The notes under the pieces were generated by a model. That model ran no database searches, was not told the DNA's origin, and was given only the letters and a program-made list of their open reading frames with translations. Of a stretch of 17,778 nt of DNA, positions 1 to 8,643 are shown piece after piece; position 1 is the first letter of the stretch, and each line of letters begins with the position of its first letter. This stretch comes from Endotrypanum monterogeii (lineage: Eukaryota; Euglenozoa; Kinetoplastea; Trypanosomatida; Trypanosomatidae). The stretch is from contig CM007337.1 in assembly GCA_000333855.2 (NCBI GenBank), positions 339,454 through 357,231 on the forward strand. The letters run 5' to 3'. Both the position numbers and the translations under genes were made by a program.

Positions 1-98
1 GGTCGTCGCGAACAAAACGAACCGACTAGTAGAACGGCGACGAACTACTGCTCGTACGAACCAACGGACGGAGTGTACGACGAGACGAGGAGGACGTA

Positions 99-101
<3 letters not shown>

Positions 102-145
<44 letters not shown>
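102..145. repeat. (AC)22 microsatellite
   Basis: Uninterrupted AC dinucleotide repeat of about 22 units. It sits exactly where the sequence character changes: the ~100 bases to its left have an unusual dinucleotide polarity, while those to its right look ordinary. Confidence 0.97.
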
Positions 146-146
<1 letters not shown>

Positions 147-279
147 GAGACGAATGCGGGTGGAAATCTGTAAGGTTCTCGCGGCTAGTCAACCCACGCT
201 GTGTGACCGTGTGCCCAACGGGCAGAAGGGAAGCTAGTTCAGCGATCCCTCGCACGCCTCCTTTTCGAACGTTTTTCCC

Positions 280-329
280 CTAAGCACACACAGGCACGGC
301 CACCAAGACGGGTTGAAAGAAAAAAAAAA
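280..329 (-). promoter_or_regulatory. Probable trans-splice acceptor for a leftward gene beyond the window
   Basis: Read on the minus strand, a T9CTTTC polypyrimidine tract (316-329) is followed about 35 nt later by a TTAG dinucleotide site at 280-281. This matches the trypanosomatid SL-acceptor pattern. The minus strand from 280 to 1 has no ATG, so the gene it serves would start outside the window, unless the first ~100 bases are mis-oriented (see findings). Confidence 0.45.
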
Positions 330-1125
330 CTAGTTTCTGTGAGATACTGTGATAACAGTAACAACAACAGAGAGGAAGAAAAAAAAAGTGGGAAAGTGAC
401 GTGTTGCCTTTGGCCTCCTCCTCCTCTTTTTTTTTTTTTTGCTGTTGCTGTTTCGTGTGCGTGTATCTTAGCTTCCCCCAGAAAGATGCGGAGGGGGTCT
501 GGAGCCGCAGAAGGGATAGGTGGAATCGGGGGTAGCTTCCACTGGTCCTGTTTTCTCCTCCAACTCTCCCAACCTTGATCTTGGTGCTCAACACTAAAGG
601 GTCAACCCCCCCCCCCACAGGCCCAGAGTGAATTGTGTGGGAGGGCAAGGGTGAGAAAATGTAGGGAAACGGAAGGAAGGGGGAAGGCATCGGAGGTTCA
701 TTATGGCGAAGGGAGAGTATGATGTGGATGTCTATTCCCTGCGACACGCACACCTGGGGATGTGTATGAGTAAAAGTGGACACATGGATGGCAGGGGGTG
801 GGGGTGGGGGGCACCCGTGAGGAAAAGGGGAAAAAAAGGGATGCGCGGCCTTTTACCCATTTCAACACGGCATGTCACACACAAGATGTTGTTCTACACG
901 CATCAAGCCCCCCTTCCACATGCTCCCTCCCTCTACCCCTTATTATTGTAAGGAATGCAGGGAGGAAGTTTTTTTTTTTTCATTTTTTTTTCTGCACACC
1001 CTCATTAAACCTAACGCACCGCTCAACGGGTGGGATGGGAAAGTCGTATATGTGTGGGCGTTTATTTGTTTGTTTTCAACTAGCGTTCTACCAAAGAAAA
1101 TGACCACCCCTCCTCTTCCCCTACG

Positions 1126-1149
1126 CACACACACACACACACACACACA
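1126..1149. repeat. (CA)12 microsatellite
   Basis: Twelve uninterrupted CA units lying 60 bp beyond the DBR1 stop codon, inside its presumed 3' UTR, where they are transcribed as (UG)12. Confidence 0.95.
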
Positions 1150-1209
1150 AATGCGCAGCTGTAAACTCCTATGCAGTCATCAAGCATCACGACTCCAATA
1201 CTTCTATTT

Positions 1210-3018
1210 CTACTGCGTTGTATCTTCAAACCAGCTCAGCTTCGTTGCTGCTGTTTCACGATGTTGTGTGTCACTGTTATGCCCGGTGGGAGCATGCGAC
1301 GTCAAAGCATGCATATTCATTATACCTGGCGTCGAAGAGAAGGTTGAGGCGCTGCCTGTCCGTTCCACATCCTCGAAAAGGCTCAGTGCGGTCGTTGACG
1401 GAGGCGGCGAGTGTTGTGTATGTGTTTCGTGACACAGAGAAGCACTTGGCGCAGGTGCTACTGTGGAAGCGGAGGACACCATTATGTCCTCCGTGCGTGC
1501 CCGTGGATGATGTGGTTGAAGAGTTCTTCCGTTACCTTGGGGATTCTGCCGGTTCTTCCAGGGGGTATCATGGCGCCAGACCGCCGTTGAAGAATCATTC
1601 GACTCGGCACCAGGTGCCATCTGTTGAAGGGGAAGTGCTGGGGCAAGTTGCAGCGCCGTCAGCAGCGTGCCCGTTGTCGGTGCACACAACGCGGCAACAG
1701 GCAGACTTGCGGGGTTCCAGTAACGCGCAACAATCTCCCTGACGGCTGCCTCGACATCAAAACCTCCACCGCCGCCCCGTGCCTCAGATGTCCGGTTCGC
1801 TGCAACAAACGCATGAGACGCACGAATTACCTCGAGCCACACTGGGTCTCGTTGAATACGCGAGGAGCCCAGTACCGTATTGGGACATTGCGACTTATTT
1901 TCCGACGACGATGCTGCTACAGCGCAGCCTCGACGCACACGTGGAATGTCGATGAAGGTGAGAAACCCATACCCTTTCGCGCATTTGTCTAGGGCAACAA
2001 ACTTCGTAGACGCCGCCGCCCCGGACGCATTGCCGCTTGGATGCGAAACCGTCGCTTCGAAATGGCAGTGGAGATGTGCCGCAAACCAGTAAGGTACCTG
2101 CGCCTCCTGGAGCAGACGCATAGTGTGCGGGTTTCCCAATACCCCACGGCGGATGTCCTCCTCGAAGTAGGGCTTTAGGCGCAGCAGCTGAGCCTCGTCA
2201 CCGTAGTTGGTGATGCCTACGGGCCAGTCATGTGTGAGAAAAATATCCACCATTGGTGGTGCCACTGCAGGTGACGAGGATGCAGCTTTTTCTGTTGTAT
2301 CATTGCGAACGTTGTTGCTACTGCGCAATGTCAGGGTGGCGCGCAGGTACGCGTGTAGTTTCGCAATTTCGATCCGGCGCACATGGTAGGCAGCCTTCTT
2401 GGCCATCGGATTCGCTGCGTAAGGCCGAGGCGGATACGGACGGTCGTAGTCTAGTTCTTTGAAGATTCCGCTGAGTCCCGCAATAGTGAGGCAGTCGTCG
2501 ACTGTGACCACAGAGGAATGTCCTAGATAGAAAATATTTGGGGCTACAAAACCACCGTAGCTCTCCTGAGCCAGAAGGTCGGAGTTCTCGTGATTGCCGC
2601 CAACAAAGATGGTCAGGTACGGCGCCGATTTCTGCGTGTTGTACCCTGCGGACGCACCTGATATATCGGTGTAATATTTATGGAAGTCACCGAGCACTTT
2701 GTACTTCTCTGGCACAGCCATGCTGTTCATGTCTCCAGCACCCCGCATGGATTGGAAGTCTCCGCAACAGAGCAACACATCGATCCGCTTGCCAGTCTTT
2801 TGCTCATGCTCCCGACAGGCATTGTAGATACGGTCGAGCTCGCCGTGGCAGCATCCCTGCACCGCAACGTGGTAAAAGCGCTCATTCCATGAGCTTGAAG
2901 GAGAAGCTGACGTGGATGAAATTATGTTGGGCTGCTCAGCACTCGGCGGCGCAGGACCGTGTAAGGTGCTAGGTCCACCCGCCTTAAGCGTAGTAAATAT
3001 TTTGTGAGCTAGGGACAT
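1210..3018 (-). CDS. DBR1: RNA lariat debranching enzyme
   Basis: A 602-aa metallophosphoesterase that hydrolyses the 2'-5' bond of intron lariats. In trypanosomatids the same chemistry would also resolve the Y-shaped intermediates of trans-splicing, in the nucleus. The catalytic signature is complete: QGCCHG (C56, H58), GDFQS (D87), GGNHE (N142, H143), LTHDWP (H263) and AHLHCHF (H315, H317). The Cys two residues before the first His replaces the usual Asp and is a DBR1 hallmark. Further DBR1 blocks follow: LGDFHKYY, NIFYLG, GLSGIFKE, LKPYFEEDI, FVALDKC and WLEVI near 394. The first ~45 residues precede the usual family start. Residues ~470-602 are a Ser/Thr/Pro-rich tail ending in two LSxFED motifs (545-550, 594-599). 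The ATG at 3018 is the first in frame and follows a good splice acceptor. The stop is TAG. Confidence 0.95.
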   Translation of the reverse strand: MSLAHKIFTTLKAGGPSTLHGPAPPSAEQPNIISSTSASPSSSWNERFYHVAVQGCCHGELDRIYNACREHEQKTGKRIDVLLCCGDFQSMRGAGDMNSMAVPEKYKVLGDFHKYYTDISGASAGYNTQKSAPYLTIFVGGNHENSDLLAQESYGGFVAPNIFYLGHSSVVTVDDCLTIAGLSGIFKELDYDRPYPPRPYAANPMAKKAAYHVRRIEIAKLHAYLRATLTLRSSNNVRNDTTEKAASSSPAVAPPMVDIFLTHDWPVGITNYGDEAQLLRLKPYFEEDIRRGVLGNPHTMRLLQEAQVPYWFAAHLHCHFEATVSHPSGNASGAAASTKFVALDKCAKGYGFLTFIDIPRVRRGCAVAASSSENKSQCPNTVLGSSRIQRDPVWLEVIRASHAFVAANRTSEARGGGGGFDVEAAVREIVARYWNPASLPVAALCAPTTGTLLTALQLAPALPLQQMAPGAESNDSSTAVWRHDTPWKNRQNPQGNGRTLQPHHPRARTEDIMVSSASTVAPAPSASLCHETHTQHSPPPSTTALSLFEDVERTGSASTFSSTPGIMNMHALTSHAPTGHNSDTQHRETAATKLSWFEDTTQ

Positions 3019-3075
3019 GTGTGCCCGCCTCCTCTCCTACCCTGTCCTACTTTCGACTCTTTTTTTTTTCTCCTC

Positions 3076-3121
3076 CTAACGAAAAAAAAAAGGCAAACAC
3101 AACAACAGCGAGAAAAAAAAA
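3076..3121 (-). promoter_or_regulatory. Trans-splice acceptor of DBR1
   Basis: On the minus strand, two T-rich tracts (A runs at 3082-3091 and 3112-3120 on the plus strand) precede the TTAG acceptor at 3076-3077. This would give a 5' UTR of about 57 nt before the DBR1 ATG. Confidence 0.65.
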
Positions 3122-3691
3122 GAATCCACAGCAGAGATGTCACTCTGTTTAGCAACGCTGCTTAATCTGCGTATGTGCAGAGTTGACTCATTTGTATATC
3201 CACAACTGGAGTGCGAAGGAAAGAAGAGCAGCGTAGTGCTTGGGAAGAGGGGAAGTTGCAGTGAAACATGGGCGGCTCTCGTGGATAGTCCCTCGGCGCC
3301 TTCTACAACTCTTTAATGTCCGCTCCACTACACCTAGTGTGGGGAAAGAGAGGGGCGGAGGGAGGGAGGGGTCGAATTTCCCCAACGAAAGCGGAACCCT
3401 TCGTGGCACTTTTCCGTTGCGGTTAGACAGAAACTCGGAGAATATCTGGGTGGGTGGTAGGGGCATGCGACACCGAGCTTGACACACAGGCTAGATAAGT
3501 CACAGACTCCTGTCCTTGAAGGCACTATTTGGCATCGTTTTTTTTTCCCCAAGCCTTACCGGGTTAGTTGGTCATGTGATTGAAGGCTTAGATCACAGCA
3601 AAAATACACTTAAGCGAGAGGCGCCACAATCAACAAGCGGGACCTTTTTTTTCTTTTTGTTCACAACACTCACCGCATCACATGTTCCTTT

Positions 3692-3715
3692 CTATATATA
3701 TAAATATATATAAAT
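3692..3715. repeat. TA-rich microsatellite
   Basis: Two TA runs separated by an AA interruption, about 180 bp beyond the ATP10 stop in its presumed 3' UTR. Confidence 0.9.
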
Positions 3716-3893
3716 GTGCTGCTGCAGCAAACCATTTCACGAGATGCACTGGCTGGACGCAGCACCAATACGACACACATTGAAAATGTGCAAGAGAGAC
3801 CCTCATAACACCTACACTGCGGTTCGCACTTGCAGGCAACACACACACACACGCGTCTGTGCAGAGGGCAATCCTCGAAGAGGCAAAGGTGAC

Positions 3894-5621
3894 CTACTTG
3901 GATGCCATGAGATACTCTGACTCCAGTTGTTGCAAAAGTGAGGGAAACACAGTCTTCTCGTCCACATCCGGAAGCCCACCGCTGAGCCACCGGATGACAC
4001 CCTCATGGTCTACTAGCATTACATGCGGTAGAAGATAGTTCCGCAAGCCCAGAGAAGCGTAAAACGGTTCCAGCAGCTGGCTGCCGACAAAGGTGGAAGA
4101 GGCAATGAGAGCACGATGGACTTCGTTGGCGGAGGACACCCCGCCAAGTTGAGTAGCAAATTCCCGGGAAAGCGATTTAGCGAACTGGCGAACGTACAGA
4201 CGTTGAACCCAGCTGAATGTGTAGACGTCAGCGCTACGTAGCGAAATCACATCGATTGGCATCGCTCGCGACGGGGGTGAAGCATGAATACCACTGTCCC
4301 TCATCCCTTCGATGCCTGATCTCCGTATCGCGGAGGGCGATCGCGTTTCTGTGACGCCACACTTCGCCATAATCATCTCTTCGGCCGAAGAGGGTAAATA
4401 TGGAAGAAGTCCCGGGCAAATGCTAGCATAGGCAAGTCGACGCCAATCTGCGTCCGCTTGAGAGCCGAACTTTTGCCCAAGCTGAGAGAAAATGACTACA
4501 GCTGGTCGTCGGAATAGAGAAGGAGTTATTGTAGTAAACAATCCACTGTCCTTCGTGTTATACGACTTGCCACCACTGAAATGCGTCTCTGGCACTGTCA
4601 CAGGTGGGAAATACGAGGCGAAAGATGATGAGCTGTTGCTGAAAGACAGGAGTGCCGCCAATTTCGACGCTACGGTCGCACTGAACGCGTTGGGAAGGCA
4701 GAACTGACGTGTGTTAGCGCAACGAACCCGAGGAAATGAAGAGCTGATTTGGAATTGCAGACCTTGCTGATGCAATGATGCTGCTGCCTCCCTCTGCTCC
4801 GCTGGATTGACTTTTGAGGACGACCCGACAGTAGGTGTGCCTTTGATTAGTGACGACGACGACTTTTGTCGCGAGACTTTTCGCCGCTTGCGTGACAGAT
4901 GCGGTGGTCCACGCATCAGCTTGCTGTCTTGAATGATCTTGAGCTCGTTGGTGGCGTGCTCGTTGAAATAACGCAGCATTCGCTCGAGCTCGTTGTCTAC
5001 GGCAAAGTCTGTTCCGTAGCGGAAGTACTTGAAGACCAAAAAAACATCGCGAGACAAAATGGGTTTATCTAGATCCATTCCAACGTCTCGGAAGATCAAC
5101 ATCTTGGAGCGCTCTGCTTTTATTTTACCTTCAATTTTTTTGCGTCGCTCTTCAGCTGCTGCGTTGTAAGTGGGAAACGACGGTGAGTGAGAGTCTGACT
5201 CCATCTTCGACAACTTCTGAAGAAAGGCGTTTGGGGTTGTCTTTTTCGCTCCACTTTCATTAATAGGGCTTATTCGACCAGACTTTTTGAACAAAGGATC
5301 AGCCTCTTCTTTGGGGGGATCAGTGATGCGTGTAGCACCATTACATTCCTCTCCAGGATTTTCCTGGGAAGGTTTCATTTCTGCAAAAAAAGTAGCTTTT
5401 CCAGAGCGTCGCCGCAATGCTGGTGGTGCATCTTCAGCCGCACGTCTTCGTATATCCTTCTGCAGCTGCCGTAGCACTGCTGCTGGGTCCTCGTTTTCTG
5501 TGCATCCTTCGCTGCCGCTGGGGCACTGGGTTCCAGCTCCCCGTAAAGTCAATAATGTGACGGTGGCGTAGCACGCACCATGTCGCCCCACGCCAAACAA
5601 CGGATAAAGACGCCGCTGCAT
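3894..5621 (-). CDS. ATP10: ATP10-like mitochondrial F1Fo ATP-synthase assembly factor
   Basis: A 575-aa protein whose C-terminal ~210 residues resemble ATP10, the inner-membrane-associated factor that helps assemble the Fo sector with subunit a. Visible matches are the thioredoxin-like opening RRPAVVIFSQLG (about 371-382) and the C-terminal block LLPHVMLVDHEGVIRW (about 530-545) followed by SGG. In yeast this block reads as a VYLVD..CKIRWAG-type stretch. The first ~30 residues (MQRRLYPLFGVGR...) are Arg-rich and free of acidic residues, a good mitochondrial presequence. The middle (~30-365) is low-complexity, Ser/Lys-rich and much longer than in yeast Atp10 (~280 aa). The frame stays open upstream to 5723 but that extension begins only with TTG. 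The first in-frame ATG is at 5621, and a pyrimidine-rich tract ending TATCAG lies just upstream, so I place the start there. Confidence 0.75.
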   Translation of the reverse strand: MQRRLYPLFGVGRHGACYATVTLLTLRGAGTQCPSGSEGCTENEDPAAVLRQLQKDIRRRAAEDAPPALRRRSGKATFFAEMKPSQENPGEECNGATRITDPPKEEADPLFKKSGRISPINESGAKKTTPNAFLQKLSKMESDSHSPSFPTYNAAAEERRKKIEGKIKAERSKMLIFRDVGMDLDKPILSRDVFLVFKYFRYGTDFAVDNELERMLRYFNEHATNELKIIQDSKLMRGPPHLSRKRRKVSRQKSSSSLIKGTPTVGSSSKVNPAEQREAAASLHQQGLQFQISSSFPRVRCANTRQFCLPNAFSATVASKLAALLSFSNSSSSFASYFPPVTVPETHFSGGKSYNTKDSGLFTTITPSLFRRPAVVIFSQLGQKFGSQADADWRRLAYASICPGLLPYLPSSAEEMIMAKCGVTETRSPSAIRRSGIEGMRDSGIHASPPSRAMPIDVISLRSADVYTFSWVQRLYVRQFAKSLSREFATQLGGVSSANEVHRALIASSTFVGSQLLEPFYASLGLRNYLLPHVMLVDHEGVIRWLSGGLPDVDEKTVFPSLLQQLESEYLMASK

Positions 5622-6162
5622 TTGCGCCGATTCTTGAGAATTCTGATACACATGTGGATTCAAAAGAGCAAGAAGGATGAGGGCAGGACATGCGTAGTAA
5701 AGGGGGACAGTTAATTTTATCAAGGAAGCAACAAAACAACCTCTGTGGTTAGTACATTCATTATCAAGCTATCTTTGTGGAGTGTGGCTAAGGCAGCTTC
5801 CATCACGACACGCCAAAACATATCCTCCAAGAGGGTAATTTTGTGCATATATGCTTATTCTCATTAACTGCCTGTGACTTCCCGTCCCTTAATGCAAGAG
5901 AAAGATTTTCATGGTTAAAAAGAGTTATTTTAAGGGGATGCAGATGTTTTTCTTCTAACTAGATGCTGATTATACCCTACCTCCACTAAAGAAGCAGGAC
6001 GAGAGAGCGAACGTAAGAAGAGGTTGAAACACGTCTTGTAAAACCACACGGTGGGTCGTCTTTTCCCCTACAAACAGAGATCAAGCGGAACGTCCTCAAG
6101 AAATCACGGCTAGGGTGCAGGATGTTGACAGTCGCATCGGCTAGGAGCAAGCGGGGAGGGCC
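5622..6162. other. Intergenic between the 117-aa gene and ATP10
   Basis: No gene seen. On the minus strand, a pyrimidine-rich stretch (roughly 5650-5720) ends in TATCAG about 15-20 nt before the ATP10 ATG. This is the likely trans-splice acceptor, and two upstream out-of-frame ATGs would be removed by it. The remainder is presumably the 3' UTR of the 117-aa gene. Confidence 0.65.
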
Positions 6163-6516
6163 TCATGCTCTGTTTTTTTTGCGCGCTTTATCAGCATGGC
6201 GGCGGCGAAGATCTTTCACAGCACCCACAATTTGCTTTCTAAGGTGCTTCAAACCCTTTTCGCGCTTATTAACTACATGTGCAATCTGAATCGTAGCAAT
6301 CTCCTGAGCAAGATTCTTTGGGGTATTCTTCTCAGGTTTCGTGAGCCCTAGCGACTTTTCCAGTTGTGCTTGGTCGCTATTTCGATCGATGAATTTTTGC
6401 CGCTTGCGTTGACGGGTCCCTCGCAGACCCTTCGGTGTTTTTTTGCCAGCTTTTCCTGCCTGTGCGTGCGTAACAATCGCAACACTCTTAGCACCGCGCC
6501 CAAAACCACGACCCAT
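6163..6516 (-). CDS. Small, very basic conserved-type protein (117 aa), possibly nucleolar or ribosome-associated
   Basis: I do not recognise this family with confidence. The protein opens with a glycine/arginine patch (MGRGFGRG), then a Lys/Arg cluster at 25-41 (TPKGLRGTRQRKRQK). A predicted long basic helix follows from about 68 to 115, ending in RRRHADKARKKNRA. Such length and charge are typical of ribosomal proteins and small ribosome-biogenesis factors, so an RNA-binding nucleolar role is an inference only. The ATG at 6516 is the first in frame. A modest pyrimidine-rich run ending CCAG (6549-6550 on minus) could be its acceptor. Its frame is clean and its Lys/Arg-rich bias is not explained by simple repeats, which supports it being real. 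Confidence 0.75.
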   Translation of the reverse strand: MGRGFGRGAKSVAIVTHAQAGKAGKKTPKGLRGTRQRKRQKFIDRNSDQAQLEKSLGLTKPEKNTPKNLAQEIATIQIAHVVNKREKGLKHLRKQIVGAVKDLRRRHADKARKKNRA

Positions 6517-7531
6517 TGAATAGAGTGAAAGACTTTTAGGTCTATCTTCTGGAGTGACTCATACGTAGATAAGATGAATATGACCAGTGATAGCATCAAT
6601 ATAATCGAGTCATGGAAATGAGAGGTGAGTCGGAAGGAGGACAATAGAGTGCAGGTGAGGTGTTTGTCGGATTCAAGAGGCATCCATGAGCTATTGATAT
6701 TCACGAAACTCTTCATGGGGAATGGAGAGCAGAGGCAAACCTGGTGGTCGGCATATTTTTTGGGTACTCTTTTATACCTCTGGTTGTTTTTGATATCGAT
6801 CCAGTACACATATATCTATAGTCAGTCTCGGCAAAGTTGAGACAAGCAATGCAAAAATCAAAAGGGGCTGGGAGAGAAAAGTATACACATGTGCCTGGTT
6901 ATTGCCCCTCAAAAAAACATCCTCCTATGGTTGCTGGCTAAAGCCAACCACATCCTTTAGAGAGAGCTATTCTGCACATGTAGCACAAGTCAGGTAGTTG
7001 CAGTCGTAAAAAGCTGAACACTAAAAAGTTTTCTTTTTCGCTGATTTCATCTTGGCACTATCATAAAGGTGTGAACAAACAACAAAAAAAAGAGAGCTCG
7101 CGTCGTGAAAGGAGAAAAAGGATAGTGAAAGCACCATAATATTTTGCACATGGGATTTTTCATGTGTAAGGAAATGAGGAGTATATAGAAGCGATACCAA
7201 TATGAGTGCACAGGGGGGCAGAGGTGATATGAAACTCTCGACGATGCAATCGAAAGTGAGCACCAATAACTACACCTACAGTAACCTATAGTTCAAGCAC
7301 ATTTTCTTCACTCAGAGTGACGTTAAAAAGCTGATGTAGAATCCTGCATGAAGAGATATATGCGTGACATCCTCGATAAGTTACCTTCTCGGTTAGTTGA
7401 GGAAGCGCATCCATTGACCTGACGTTTATTCCTTGGCCTGTGTGGCTTTGGTATTGCTGCATGCTGCTGTAATGTTGTGCATGCTAAAGTTGTTACGCGT
7501 CATTGTGGTACCTGCCATTTTCGTTCGCCGT
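6517..7531. other. Intergenic between the 90-aa and 117-aa genes
   Basis: About 1 kb with no supportable gene on either strand. Overlapping open frames here begin at non-ATG codons or run antisense. It should hold the 3' UTR of the 90-aa gene and the 5' leader of the 117-aa gene. Confidence 0.6.
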
Positions 7532-7804
7532 CTACTCCATATCGCTTAGGATCATATCTTCCTCCCCCTGCCGAAATGACCGTGGGTAATTTTCGTTAGT
7601 ATTGGAATATTCAGCATCGGGGTTGCTTCCCTGTGCTCGCATGCTGCCGCGTATGGTGTGCACGCTCTTCGGTCGAGTAAACTTCGAGTTAGAATTTTCA
7701 AAGTATTCGTGAGTCACGAGTCTTTGCTTTTCCTTGTTGAAGAGCCTTTCAGTCTTTGTGGTAACAGTTCCCCACCACATTGAAAACTTTGTGTTGAACG
7801 ACAT
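7532..7804 (-). CDS. Hypothetical protein, 90 aa
   Basis: A short, hydrophilic protein that I do not recognise. It starts MSFNTKFSMWWGTV, continues with a Lys/Arg/Glu-rich stretch (KTERLFNKEKQRL) and ends in an acidic tail (GEEDMILSDME). No signal peptide or membrane segment is visible. The case for a real gene is contextual. It starts with ATG, and 53 nt upstream on the minus strand lies one of the best acceptor signals in the window (TCTCTCCTTTCTTCTCGATTCAG, AG at 7857-7858). It would then be the first gene of the leftward polycistron. It could instead be a chance frame in the 5' part of that transcription unit. Confidence 0.5.
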   Translation of the reverse strand: MSFNTKFSMWWGTVTTKTERLFNKEKQRLVTHEYFENSNSKFTRPKSVHTIRGSMRAQGSNPDAEYSNTNENYPRSFRQGEEDMILSDME

Positions 7805-7856
7805 CGAGATCTGAGCTGTTTTTACCTGTGGCGTGATGAGCTAAGGATTCAAGCTG

Positions 7857-7885
7857 CTGAATCGAGAAGAAAGGAGAGATTGATA
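7857..7885 (-). promoter_or_regulatory. Trans-splice acceptor of the 90-aa gene
   Basis: On the minus strand, a long C/T run is followed by ATTCAG, with the AG at 7857-7858 and a second AG three bases on. The resulting 5' UTR would be about 50 nt. Confidence 0.55.
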
Positions 7886-8440
7886 CGATATATGCATATC
7901 GGTGTATCAGAAAAAAAGTTTTATCGGGAAGGTTAAAAATAGCTGGACGTATGTAGCGTAAACAATTAGTAGGACATCTTTATCAGTCATCGACGCTGGA
8001 TAACCCTTCATCCTCCGTGGAGCACAAGCTCTAGTAATTTCCCTGTGAGCAAGTTCTTTGGTGGGGCTTTTACTTTTATTAGAGGAGGTGTGACGTCCCA
8101 AAAAAGAAAAATCGTGTTAGAGTCGTCACCGTAGATTGAGCAATGGCATGCTTGGCTGGGGGATTGCGAGTAATTTTCCTCGGTATGCATTTATTCGCCC
8201 AAGAGAAATAGCTTTCCAAGTTGATTTTGTTGGCGAGCAGTGGGGGAAACGTTAAAGCATGGTGCCCTATAGGGAAAACAGCCCTTTCCAACTGAAAAGT
8301 AATTCGAGAAACTGAAAGGTGCGTCAGTTCTCAATACACTGTGAAGCACCGTTGCTGCACATAGTCCGTGTTATGGAGCAAGCAGTGTGATCTGGGTCAG
8401 AAACTCAGAGAGGAAATAGGTTTGGGATTCGTCAGATTCG

Positions 8441-8640
8441 GCGGGCGGGGGGCAGAGTTGAGAAGGGCCAAAGGCACTGATTGGACTTGTGTGGGGAGGA
8501 ATGTATGCTGCAGGGGGGTCGCCTTGAGAGTCGGGCCGAGCTCAGACAGCTTCGCATAAACCGACTTTTCACAGCTTGGGTGAAGACGACGGGGAGGGGG
8601 GGGGGAAGGGTTGCCGCGGCAGAGTGGAACGACCCCCGTT
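8441..8640 (+). promoter_or_regulatory. G-rich island in the strand-switch region
   Basis: Multiple G runs lie on the plus strand: GCGGGCGGGGGG at 8441-8452, G4 near 8493, G6 at 8513-8518, and G4-A-G10 at 8591-8605. GT- and G-rich tracts are associated with Pol II start regions in trypanosomes. The run density also permits G-quadruplexes. Promoter function is inferred from position and composition only. Confidence 0.45.
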
Positions 8641-8643
8641 GAG

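Larger units (their letters stand above)
1..1209. other. Non-coding stretch downstream of DBR1 (UTR/intergenic)
   Basis: I see no convincing gene here. It should hold the 3' UTR of DBR1 and the 5' flank of the next leftward gene. It is full of low-complexity tracts: two AC microsatellites, a C11 run at 606-616, G5TG5TG6 at 794-811, and several A or T runs of 8-14. Read on the minus strand, the G- and A-rich tracts become polypyrimidine tracts, as expected for trans-splicing and polyadenylation signals. The open frames in it are driven by low complexity and mostly lack a real ATG. Confidence 0.7.
3019..3893. other. Intergenic between ATP10 and DBR1
   Basis: No gene seen. It contains the DBR1 5' leader with its acceptor (3076-3121) and the presumed ATP10 3' UTR. 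That UTR holds a broken TA repeat at 3692-3715 and a short AC run at 3839-3853. Confidence 0.7.

Noticed and set aside
280..783. 167-codon open frame on the minus strand
   Set aside because: It begins with GTG, is dominated by homopolymer-derived residues (Phe, Lys, Glu, Gln runs), and overlaps splice-acceptor-like tracts.
5622..5723. N-terminal extension of ATP10 to 5723
   Set aside because: The codon at 5723 is TTG, not ATG, and the extension overlaps the pyrimidine tract and acceptor. The ATG at 5621 gives a proper mitochondrial presequence.
8008..8190. 60-codon minus-strand ORF with a real ATG in the strand-switch region
   Set aside because: No acceptor-like signal lies near the ATG and the product has no recognisable features.
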